Source: Berberis thunbergii (taxonomy: Eukaryota > Streptophyta > Magnoliopsida > Ranunculales > Berberidaceae). From it: 64,000 nt of DNA. The stretch is from contig QNQO01000647.1 of NCBI GenBank assembly GCA_003290165.1, positions 248,001 to 312,000 of the forward strand, read 5' to 3'. The number at the start of each line of letters is the position of its first letter. The first letter of the stretch is position 1. A model generated the notes under the pieces. It did no database searches. It worked only from the letters and a program-made list of their open reading frames with translations, and was not told the DNA's origin. The translations under genes were made by a program, and so were the position numbers. This document shows positions 22,701-32,593 of the stretch, one piece after another.

Positions 22701-25700
22701 ACGAAATTGTCCCAAATTTGATCCAAAAATGAATATAGCAGTGTCAAAAATTGTTTGTTGTCTGCTGGATGAAACAATAGATGGTGGTTGTATGGAAAAT
22801 TGGTGGGGGTGTAAATAACCAGAAGGGCCTAGGGGCTGAATTAAAATATTGTCAATAGGGACAGAAGTGAAAATTTTTGACAGGGACGAGTTTGAAAAAA
22901 TATTATTTGCTTCATCTTCTCTTTGTTTCGAGTTCATGCCAACAAGAGAAAAAAGATATGAAGAAGCAGAGGGAGTGCTTCGATCTGCTATATGCAATCG
23001 CAAGAGCAGGGATGTGGGGTTTCGTAGGTTGGGAAAGGACGCCGGAGAGGTATCCGGTCGATTGATTCATATTAGAGGCTGGCAGGGTGCGATCAAAGGT
23101 TGGTTGGTTGGCGTTGGAGGTTGGGGTTGATGCTGAATGGTGGACGACGAAGGAGCAACGATTGGTGGAAAGCAGCAAAAGGATCCATCGATCCATTGGA
23201 AGCATCGATTGGTATCGCTGAGGAAGTGAGGAAGGTTTCAATAGAGGTTGTTCGCAGTGGTAGTGGCGGGGTTGTGGTCAATAGTGGTGGTGACATGAAA
23301 TGGGGAAGATGAGGGAGGAGGGTTTTGTCTGTGGGTCGCGTCGCCACCGTTGATGGAGGTGGCTAAGGGCCCCTTTGGTAGTGCTGCTACTGACAGTGCT
23401 CTGTGTGGGCTCTTGTAGCGTTGTCGGTGACAATGGTGCTGGTTGGGTCAATCCTATGGCCTTACCCCAGATTATATCGATCCTCTTCTCCATCCTTAGT
23501 TCCAAGTTGTGCATCTCCTTTAATATTGTCTTCGCCTTCTACATCTCTTGTAATAATATCTTCGTTAACTGCTGGAATATTTTATCATCTTCATAAGAAT
23601 TTTTTTTTTCAAATTGAACCAAGCAATGAGAATCGTTTGGTTTTGATACTTAGATTCGGACTAGAAATTAAACGAAATTGTAATAAAATAAACGGAGTGC
23701 TATAAACGAAAATAACGATAAACCAAATAAACTAATAACGAAATAACCTTTATTCAATCAACCAACTAACAATAGACAACCTTTATAGCTAGCCTAACTT
23801 CTAAAACAAACTCTAAACTTAATAGGAAACAAATATGAAATCCCTATCATAGGAATAATAGAATTTTCTAATATTACTAAAATTATCCAATTCCTAATAT
23901 TAATAATAATGTTAATTCTATCATATTTACTCTTATTACACTTGAAAAAGTAAAATTAAAAAAAAGAAAAAAAAAAGAAACAAGAAGTGATAAATGTCTT
24001 TCCTATTGAGTTAAGAAACCATTTGCAATTTAGTTTTTTATTTCAATTGTGTTTATGTAGTTTTTGATTTTATTCATTAATTTTTAACAAGTTGCAAGGA
24101 AACTAGACTAGCTAACCTCCATTAGAAAAAAGTTGGAACGTTTAAAAATTTGAATTGGAGTAACCAGTTGCAGTTTCCCAAGGTCCGATGGTCAAGTGTT
24201 ATACTTGCATTGCACATTGCACATCATATGTCGCAATGTGTGATAGAGATACCCATCCCACTCTATGTCAGATCTGGTCTAGACGTACATATTCAAAATA
24301 TCTTCGACTGTAATCCAAATCTTGGGGCATGAAGTAACGTCATAAATACAAGAAACACTGATCGGACTTGTTGGCATCAAGCTATGTGTAATAGGCACAC
24401 AGTTTGCTATGGCTATGGTTGGTTAGCCTGAAAACTTTTCAGAGTCGGAAAACACGAACTCGTTGAAATCCTTCTTTCATCAATAAATATTTTATTGTTT
24501 AATCTTAGAAAAGAAAATCACTCTACCTATGACCTGTTCATTTTAGCAAGTAGCTAGTCTTAAATTTTACTATATTGAATCCCTGCCTACTGTGATTTGT
24601 TAGCTGAGTTTATTTGTAAATGGATATAGATAGTTGAAATTGTTTTACATGTAATTTAGAATGAACTCCTTGTTCATATTAATTGGAGATGTTTTAGTGT
24701 GCTGGCTTAAATCCTGATCTGTTTATATGATTTCTGTATAGAATTATGTCAATGTAGATCCCAATGGATCTTCAAGATTTACCCAAGCTAGAGATGCTAA
24801 TGCGTATGATGAAGTGATGTTGTCCGAGATTGATCAAACAATGAAGAAACATGCTGATAATCTGCTTCATGCCTTGGATGGTGTCAGTGCACGATTATCT
24901 CAGATGGAGAGTAGAACGTGCAACCTTGAGAACTTGGTAGATGATCTGAAGCTATCTGTTGAAAACAACCAGGGAAGCAATGATGGAAAAATGAGGCAGC
25001 TCGAGAATATTTTAAGAGAGGTATGACTTCCCTTCTAAATTGTTTCTGAATAGAGGCTATTTTTGCGGAACTTTTCTTATATTGAGATCAGAAAGTCTCT
25101 TTGCATCTTTTGGTATCTACTCTAGAGCCCGTAATTGGAAGACTGTTAACCTAGACTTCTTGGTCTATGGTCTCAACGATAGAGATTGGTTTCCATCCTG
25201 CAAACTCTTTGCAATGATTCTACATAATCAAAGAAGTTTATTATCTGATCTATTGGAAAATATGATAGATCATTGACCTTGAAGATGCCAGTCGAAGCGA
25301 GACAAACACTTCTTGTATACTGGAACGTAGTCGCCCATCTTATGGTATAACATTGGGGTAAATGGTTCAAAGGCTTGTAATAGATTGATCCACAAGCTTT
25401 TCGGTGTGTTACATCCCACAGTTTAAAGCTACTTACAGAAATAAGCCATCAACAAAATTAATGTCATTTTTAAAGGGGTTCAATCTACAAAATAACGTGA
25501 TCTTTGTTATAGGTCCAAACTGGAGTGCAAGTTGTGCGAGATAAACAAGAAATAGCTGAAGCTCAGCTGCATCTTGCAAAGCTGCAAACCTCTAAGGGAG
25601 ACCAGAACCAAAACATCAGCAGTTATTCAGATTCTGTACAGCCAGCAGCTTCTCCCTTGCCACAATCTACTCAGCTGCTTCAACCACAGGTTGCTCTTCC

Positions 25701-26631
25701 ACAGCCACCTCAACAAGTTCCTGCTCTCTCCCCACCTAATCCTCCAGCACCTTCTATCCATCAAAACCCTCCCCCACTTCAGCTTTCCACCCAACTACCA
25801 CAGCATCAGATCCCCCCAACCTCGCAGCAGGAGTCTTACTTCCCACCACCCAGTCAGTTCCCAGAGGCTACCCATCAACAATATCAGCCACCTTCTCAGC
25901 AGCTCCAGATGCATCCTCCGCCACAACCTCAACATTATCAATCCACCCAACTTCCACAGTATTCTCAGTCATCCCAACCTCCACAGCATCAAGCCATTGG
26001 TCCCGTCAATCGTGCTCCTCAACTCCAACCCCCAGCAAGCCATCATCCTGATGAAATCCCTTACATGCCAACACAGAACTACCCTCCTGGCATCCGCCAG
26101 TCGCCCTCAGTATCTCAGCCACCTAGTGGGGGTGCTTCCTCCCAACAGTTCTATGCTCAACCAGCACCACCCATGTATGAGCCCCAAGTGAGCAGACCTA
26201 ATTCGAGGTTTTCTCCAGGTTATGGCCCATCATCTGGACCCAATTTTAGTGACTCCTACCCATATACTGGATCACCTAAGCATTACAGCAGCTCAACAGT
26301 AAAACCACCTCAATATTCCTCATCTCCTTCGGCACCAAGTGGTGGAGGAAGTGGCTATCCACGCCTTCCAACTGCTCAGATACTTCCACAGGCATTGCCA
26401 ACTGCAACTAGTGTTGGGGGTGGACAAAATTCTGGCGAAACTGGAAACAGGGTCCCAATTGATGATGTGGTTGATAAGGTGTCGACCATGGGGTTCTCAA
26501 GGGAGCAGGTGAGGGCTACAGTGAAAAAATTGACAGAGAATGGCCAATCGGTTGACCTGAATGTGGTGCTGGATAAACTAATGAATGATGGAGAAGTTCA
26601 GCAGCCTCCAAAGGGCTGGTTTGGACAGTAA
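16734..26631 (+). CDS. FLOE-like: DUF1421 protein of the FLOE family (gene A), 3 coding exons, 566 aa
   Basis: The coding exons are 16734-17036, 24742-25020 and 25513-26631 (stop 26629-26631); both introns are phase 0 with GT-AG ends. Residues 1-101 open with MNSSQFMDKQIMDLSRSQ and are Asn/Ser/Asp-rich. Residues about 127-222 form a long coiled coil (LSEIDQTMKKHADNLLHALD onward). Residues about 222-490 are an extreme Gln/Pro/Ser-rich low-complexity segment with many Tyr. Residues 509-565 are the UBA-like DUF1421 domain (PIDDVVDKVSTMGFSREQV ... PPKGWFG). Arabidopsis FLOE1 (At4g28300) is a seed protein whose condensates respond to hydration. FLOE2/FLOE3 (At5g14540/At3g01560) are relatives, and this N-terminus looks closer to them than to FLOE1. 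The gene is apparently intact. The 7.7-kb first intron is long and transposon-filled. A role in condensates is inferred from family architecture only. Confidence 0.93.
19830..20200 (+). pseudogene. LINE 3' coding fragment (reverse-transcriptase zinc-binding region)
   Basis: In pieces, the plus strand reads NWLPTRGTL, then VWTLTECAWCNLAEETTSHL with LLHCHLAF after it. This is the C-x2-C ... H-x4-C zinc-binding motif (zf-RVT type) that follows the reverse transcriptase of plant L1-like LINEs. Then comes the tail motif WKGRNQIIV. It is truncated at both ends and interrupted by stops (for example a TAG near 20144). It sits in sense orientation in intron 1 of gene A. Confidence 0.75.
20823..21345. 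mobile_element. MITE, copy 1 (shared with 39131-39695)
   Basis: Terminal inverted repeats are CTATGCAGTTAAAACG on the left and, on the right, a decayed 'tgttttaactatttag'. The interior matches 39131-39695 collinearly ('tccttcgtatgagagtgag', 'ataacggtcatataatgccg', 'ttatatcggcgttataa'). The target duplication is not readable here. It lies in intron 1 of gene A. Confidence 0.8.
22141..23928 (-). mobile_element. Small LTR retrotransposon, minus strand, in intron 1 of gene A
   Basis: Direct LTRs at 22146-22452 (307 bp) and 23644-23923 (280 bp) both start TGATA and end ATCA, sharing 'ataaaccaaataaactaataac', 'caaccaactaacaat' and 'aataggaaacaaatatga' blocks. Flanks are TGTTT (22141-22145) and TATTT (23924-23928), a 4-of-5 match. 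On the minus strand, 'acccggggaggt' next to the 22452 edge is a polypurine tract, which fixes the orientation. The 1.2-kb interior encodes only gag-like remnants, so it is non-autonomous. Confidence 0.8.
23278..23514 (-). pseudogene. Gag-leader-like remnant in the small LTR element
   Basis: A minus-strand frame starts MHNLELRMEKRIDIIWGKAI and becomes Ser/Thr/Pro-rich, resembling the N-terminal helical part of a plant gypsy gag. It is the first coding sequence after the 5' LTR at 23644. No later gag or pol motif follows, so the element body is deleted. A second frame (22596-23003) has no recognisable motif. Confidence 0.45.
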
Positions 26632-26880
26632 TAACGTGTACTAGCCTTCATTTTTTCCTTCTGAAACAAGTTTCTTTGATAGGAGAACCCATTGCTTGGG
26701 CTTCCTGCACGTGTGAGATGAGGTTATTTTGGGTTGTTATTCGCAATAATTGCCTAGAACATAGCCTTTGAAGTTGCAATATGTTTCTTTGTAGTTATAC
26801 TGTGAATTTTCAGATACTAGAATGAAATATGTGTATAGAACTTGCTTTGAATGTTTGTTATACAATACTCATTTCTCATT
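26632..26880 (+). other. Probable 3' UTR of gene A
   Basis: Sequence directly after the stop codon, U-rich with 'gaatgaaatatg' near 26821 as a possible weak poly(A) signal. The exact end cannot be placed from sequence alone. Confidence 0.45.
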
Positions 26881-27717
26881 TCTCGTTTCTGCTTGTCTGT
26901 ATCCAGCATTAGCTGTTAGATGCTTCCGCACTGCTTAGAGAATCTCCATTTCCAAGTTCAAAACACATAATTGATATTGAAACTTTAACATTGATACTTC
27001 CTTTGTCACTTTGATACTTCCTCGCTGCTTAGAGCATCTATTGGGCAAGCTCAAAACACAATTGATATTAAAGCGGCTTTTGTTCCTATTTTAAAACAAA
27101 CCAAAATTTTTGCCTTTCAATACATCTCATATGACCATTTTTTTTCCTATTATGTTGGCCTTCCTGATTTTGTGTGTTTTTTCCCATTCCCCAGTCTCGC
27201 GGTCGTCTCCCCTGACCAAAATGTAAGCAATTCTCAAACATGCAATTTTGAGTTAAAAAAATTTGTAATGGAGGAACTTCATTAGATGAGCTAAAACTTT
27301 GTGAATAACTATCTAAAAGATAATGCAATCTAACTATCTAACTTTAAGAAACTAGTACTCAATTGTTATATGGTGTGTCCATTGCATGCTCATGTGGATC
27401 CTCCTAAGAATAATTTTTTTTATCCACATGGTTACTAGTTCTAAGCAATGACTTTAGTGATCCATATTATCTTCACCAATAATTTGACTTCATATACTTA
27501 ATATGTTTTACTTTTACCCCTTATTAGCATCTTATTTAGATGCGAAACACAACAACTCATTCAAAAACTTATTTAGAATTTCAATTCCAATTGCAAAACG
27601 GTTTCTAATTATTTCAAAAATGCCACTTAACTATTAGCCTCCAAATCGTCAGTGCTACTTAAAAGGTGTTATTTTTCCATTTTAAATGTAATGTAAAAGT
27701 CACAAGTCAATTGTGAA

Positions 27718-28310
27718 CAAGGAATGTGATTTCTTGAAATATGTCGAAATTTCACGAAATATTTCCTATTTATTGAAATCTCATTTGAAATTCAAATTAT
27801 GTCAAAAAAATTCTAAAAACTGTTATTTTAGTATGAAAAGTTTGTTATGCGAGTGATTCTTATGTAATACGTAGTCTGTCACGACTTGATTCACAGAGTA
27901 ATATATTGTCCGCTTTAGGCCCAAGGCCCGTACGACTTTAAAACACGTGGTACTTTGTAGATCCAACCTCGTACATATATAACGCATTCCCTTCACTCAC
28001 CTAGGCGATGTGGGACTATAATCTCCCATTGGTAGCTCGCCCAACCCCTCTTGAGATTCACGGGCCAATTGGGCTTCGCCATCACTGGCCTCTTCCGCAC
28101 CCTCCCCCTTGGGTCTGCCCACAGAAGGGTATCACATAGTCTGTATGACACTACAAGTCGTGTGAGACTTTTATGTAGTATTTAAGAGTCTAAAATGTAT
28201 ATCTTGTATTCTTAAATTCGAAATCACAACTGAAATTTTTACGTCTTTTCTACACAAAACGAAATATTTCTTAAAATTAGGGTATCAAATTAATTGGAAA
28301 AACTAAATCA
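27718..28310 (+). repeat. Unclassified dispersed repeat, copy 1, split by a TRIM solo LTR
   Basis: The sequence 'ggaatgtgatttcttgaaat' near 27720, 'cactacaagtcgtgtgagac' near 28148 and 'tttttacgtcttttctacac' near 28237 recur as the reverse complement in 40370-40710 in the mirrored order. It is probably a decayed DNA transposon or other dispersed repeat. It is interrupted at 27877-28136. Confidence 0.7.
27872..28141. mobile_element. TRIM-type solo LTR with perfect 5-bp TSD
   Basis: The unit 27877-28136 (260 bp) starts TGTCACGAC and ends GGGTATCACA. It is flanked by exact TAGTC duplications (27872-27876 and 28137-28141). It holds the 'attgtccgctttaggcccaa' and 'aggcgatgtgggacta' motifs common in plant TRIM LTRs. 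Only one LTR is present, so it is a solo LTR left by recombination. Confidence 0.88.
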
Positions 28311-28556
28311 CACTCCTTACTTGTAAACACATCTCTTATCCACTCATATCACTTGAAAGTAAAAGCATTAACAGTGGTTTTGCCAGTTGTATGTGATCAA
28401 TAAACATATCTTTAGGTTATCTTAAATCCAAACTAGTATTTGTCTTAGAAAAATATTATAATATTAACAATAAAATAAATTATCATTATTTATTGTGAGC
28501 ACCCATAATCTCAATGCGTCCCTAAATTTTATGTTAAAAGTTATTAAAATGTAAAA

Positions 28557-29112
28557 TTAATTGATGATACATCGAATCGTCCAATAATTCGCACCGTACA
28601 CCCAAAGGCTAGGAAACAAAGCCCATATTACTCCAAGCGCACTGAGGCAAGTATCTAAAAGTTGGACCCAATCAGCAAGGCCCTATTAAGCTTACAAGTC
28701 AAATGGTCAAACCCGGTACTTGTAAGACCAAATAAGCAAGTATCTAGGAGTTTGACCTAAGACATATATGCTAGTAACACATTGTCTCCTGCTAGAAAGC
28801 AAATATCAGAGTATAAGTCGTGCATGAAAACTCTCATGCACGAACAACTTTCAACAATGAAAGGATATTTAACATATATCTTTCCTTAAACCACGCTACC
28901 AAAAACATACCAGAACAATGATTCTTGCATGATAAACATAAAATAAGGTTGAGAAACTAAGGTATGGTATAAAATCCTATTTTCAAGCAATACACATTTC
29001 TCACGCCTTGTCTGACTTTAGCATCGGAGTGTCATCGACCACTACAGCGGTCTCACGTTTGTTTTTTGTGTAGGTTAAGGTCAAGGAGAGCGAAAAATGA
29101 TCTATCACTAAT
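28557..29112 (+). mobile_element. Solo LTR related to the Tat-like element
   Basis: The LTR is 28562-29107 (546 bp), from TGATGATACATCG to AATGATCTATCA. It shares the right-hand block of the LTRs at 3081 and 4251 ('ctgactttagcatcggagtg' then 'tcatcgaccac'). Flanks TTAAT (28557-28561) and CTAAT (29108-29112) agree at 4 of 5 bases. No internal region remains. An internal hairpin 'tcgtgcatga...tcatgcacga' lies near 28820-28846. Confidence 0.8.
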
Positions 29113-30900
29113 TGTATTTGAAGCAACTCAATAGGACATAAAGTTATGTTCCATACCTAGGTATAGCTTTAACCATTCCATGCTATTCAATCTTTTTAAC
29201 CATGTCGTGTTATTAAAATTTAGTCCAAATGCAATTATCACCAAACTTACAAAAATTTGAGGTTGCAGGTCATTCTTCATTCAACATGCATTAATGTTTT
29301 GTCCAACAAAGATTTTTAGGGTTTAGGCCCTCAATGTAGGCACCAATTAGACTTTACACCCTAGTTAATGTGATATTAAGATTTGTATTTAACAAAACTA
29401 CCTTTAAACTTGGTTAACCCTAGTTAACACTAGGCAACTAACAATGGCCATGCGGGAGAGGGAAAAAGACGGTGCCATTGATATGTCAATTTATTGGCTA
29501 GTTGGTGTTATAAAGTGTAGTTTCTGTTATATGATTTATAATATTCCATTTTATTGGCTCTTGACTCATGCTACAAGTTTTCAGTAGCCAGCGTCTATGA
29601 CACTATCCAAAAACTATAAACTTGTGAATGTACCATTTTATATGATTTACACTTCAATCATTTGCAATTTATCTTTTGATGCACTTCAAACTTCTTTGCA
29701 ATTTCATCATATTGAATGCACAGTAAAAAGCTAAATCTTAATCGAGGCATTGGAGCTCATGTTTTTTTTTAAAAATCTAAGAAGTCGGATTCCTATTGGG
29801 GTTATGCTGACACACCCTTTGAGAATATATTTGAAGTGATCATTTCACAACAAACATACATGCTTAAACGCAATTGGGGCCTTTTTCATTTCACACGCCT
29901 CGATGGATGATTAAAATAGTAATTAATAGTACACAAAGCTCCTCATACTAACAATTTGTTCTAAAAGATACAAATAACATGCATTAAAAATCTATGGATG
30001 ATTAAAATTCGAACTAAGCCAATTCACCACTCATTCTAAATGTCATAGAGCAAGTCAAGGCAATCCTAGGAATCCATAATAGGATTAACAAATAAATGAA
30101 TACTCTTATGGTGTATATATCAAATACTTAACATTTATATGGAAAAACATTGACAAGAATGCAATGGTTTAGAAGGTTCATATTGCATTTATTACTTAAT
30201 CAGGCTCACAGGCGTTGCTTTAAGCCCAATATGATCTTCCATCCGCTATACTAACGATTCACATGCATAATAATTAGTTCGATAAAGTTGTTACACGATT
30301 TTAAGAAGTCAATATTTAGCCTCTAAGACAAAATAAAATAATTATTGTTGTTTTGGTCACAACGAGAATACATGTTAAGAAATGGTTGGGGGACCATTAA
30401 TTGTTAGAATAAAAAATATATGTTTTAACATTTGACACCTATTATCCAAACTTTTGTTTATGATATTTGATTAGTGAAATATTTTGTGGTGTTTGAAGAA
30501 AATTCCAACTTTTATATCATTGGGAGTTTAGTTATCGGTGGTTCCATTACATATTATATGTTTGTTAAAATTTCCTAAATAGTATGTTAGGTAAAATCTA
30601 TTAACATGTTTTTCTCTTAAATTCATTGAAAATTTGTCGGGTTGATGGGAATGTGAATAAGAAAATTTCTGGATGAGCAAAAGAAAATGTATATGTTGGA
30701 AAATGGAGGGGGCGAAATTGGGTGTTACGTATACAAATCCAGTTAGCCCCTGCCGTAGATATTGCCTAGAGATGTTCTATCTCCTTTTGGTTGCTTTGTT
30801 TCCCCCAAAACCCTCCCAAAAAAATAAAAATCCAATTATTAGGTCCCCCTCAGCTTCATTTCTCTTGTTCATCATCGGAGACGTGGTTGAAGAAAAAGCC
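29113..30900. other. Intergenic between genes A and B, nothing recognised
   Basis: AT-rich sequence of 1.8 kb. Short open frames such as 30673-30903 (plus) lack any domain. It presumably includes distal promoter of gene B, but no specific element is supported. Confidence 0.45.
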
Positions 30901-31115
30901 TAGCAACAAACATAACATTTGATTTTTTTACACAAAGTCTTACTCTCTCTTATTCTCACTGACGATCTTCCATTATTATTAATCAATTACACAGAGTAGT
31001 TGTTCTGTTCAACTTGGTCTCCTCCTCCATTGATGTTAATGTCGCTTTAGGGCTTCTTTCTTCTTTGTCTTCCCAGACGACGACGATACTTATATTATGT
31101 TTGGTTGAAGAAGAA
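30901..31115 (+). promoter_or_regulatory. 5' leader region of gene B with two tiny upstream ORFs
   Basis: A CT-rich stretch ('cttactctctcttattctc', near 30943) leads to the ATG at 31116. Two short upstream ORFs precede it: 31033-31050 (5 codons plus stop) and 31097-31108 (3 codons plus stop). Both end before the main start. Whether they lie in the transcript depends on the unknown transcription start. Confidence 0.45.
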
Positions 31116-31171
31116 ATGAAATTCGAAGACTCCTCCTTAACCACATACCTTGTGAAGAATCTCCAACCCTT
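31116..31171 (+). CDS. C3H41-like: Gene B coding exon 1
   Basis: A very short first coding exon encoding MKFEDSSLTTYLVKNLQP and two bases of the next codon. Donor GTAAGT begins at 31172. The split codon is completed by the G at 34818 to give Leu. Confidence 0.85.
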
Positions 31172-32527
31172 GTAAGTCATCTTTGCTCTTTCTTTCCTCC
31201 TTCAATTTTAGGCTTCTGCTCTAATATTTATATACCCTTTTGTGTAAAGGTTTTTTCGGTTTCAAAACTCAAAACCAACCCTTAGCTTATTACTTCTAGT
31301 GTGTGTAGCTGAATGTTTGTTTTGGGCAGCTACTCAAATGCCTTGGTTTTTATAAAAACCTTTTCCATTCCTTAAGGTGCTAATTGATAAGTCCTTTTAA
31401 TTCTTTTTCTTTTGTTTCAATCCATTTAGATGGGTTGCTTTATCATCGCTTAACAAACTCTGATTTCAATTAATTTCAAGTGTTTTGATTGAATTTGTAA
31501 TTAAGTCACATTTGTTGGTGGGTGGACTATAAAGCTGTAATGTTCAAAGAAAATTGTTTAGGCAACACAAGTTTATAGTCATTTGGTACGCATACCATTT
31601 TCATCAATTACTCAGCTAACATAAGCTGTCCGTGTCTCATATTATTGGTGCACAGACGCACTTCCATATGTATATCCTTACAAGTCCAAAGAAAAGTTTT
31701 GAAAGTAAGCTCTTGGTGCAGAGATAAAGATCTCACAAAACACGTATATGAAATTTCAATACCTTTGAGGAATCGCATTCGCAACAGTAGGCCTGATAGA
31801 TAACAAATGTGAACGGAAGTGACCAATGTCTTTCCTATTTTGTCAAAAGGTAATGAGAACTAAGTTTCTTGGCCCTGGCCCTGTGTTTGCCATGTGGAGT
31901 TTGAAGCCATTTTTGTACCAGACGAGGACATATTAAAGCCTATTTTATGAGGTTCAAGTTGTATCTGCTATCAAAACAAAGCAATGGAGGTGAGGAGGAG
32001 AAATATCTGTGAACCAGATGGATAAGATTCTGCGCTATCTTCCGGGTTAGTTTTTATAGGCGTGAAATTGTTTTGATCAACCTTTTGATAATACGGTCTC
32101 AATAGTACCTTCATTGCCCTGTTCTTAAATTCTCACATCTGGGAAATATTTTGGACTAGAGGCAGTCGTAAATACTAATAAGAAATCTCCATGGTTGGAT
32201 GAACAGACTTTGAAAAATTCCGCATAAGATCTTGGGACGTCTTAATGGTGGATTTTTATGGGTTTAAAACACAATATTACCTCCATTGTTTTTATTTCTA
32301 AAATCCTTTATGTGGAATTTTTTTTGCGGACTTGTTACCATAATTTCAAAAACATATTGCGTATCAGAACTTTTTTTTTTCAAGGTTGGGGATGCCAACA
32401 AGTTTGGTTTGGCAGGCCCAACCCATGCATGGCCCAATTTCCATAAAATCAAGTTTTGGCATGATAGGTGGTAGTCTCAAGCAAATCTTCCTTTGGGTTA
32501 TGATGTAATATTGGGTTGTATATTAGT

Positions 32528-32593
<66 letters not shown>

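Larger units (their letters stand above)
17037..24741 (+). other. Intron 1 of gene A, 7.7 kb
   Basis: Donor GTAAGT at 17037 and acceptor TTTCTGTATAG ending at 24741. It holds a LINE fragment (about 19830-20200), a MITE (20823-21345) and a small LTR retrotransposon (22146-23923). In 17037-19830, 20200-20820, 21346-22140 and 23930-24741 I saw only AT-rich DNA without convincing coding or repeat structure. Confidence 0.85.

Noticed and set aside
22596..23003. A 135-codon minus-strand open frame in gene A intron 1
   Set aside because: It lies in the interior of the small LTR element and shows no motif; kept only as part of that element.
25574..26191. A 205-codon alternative frame in gene A exon 3
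   Set aside because: It is a shadow of the Gln/Pro/Ser-rich coding sequence in another frame; the main frame is supported by splice sites and the DUF1421 domain.
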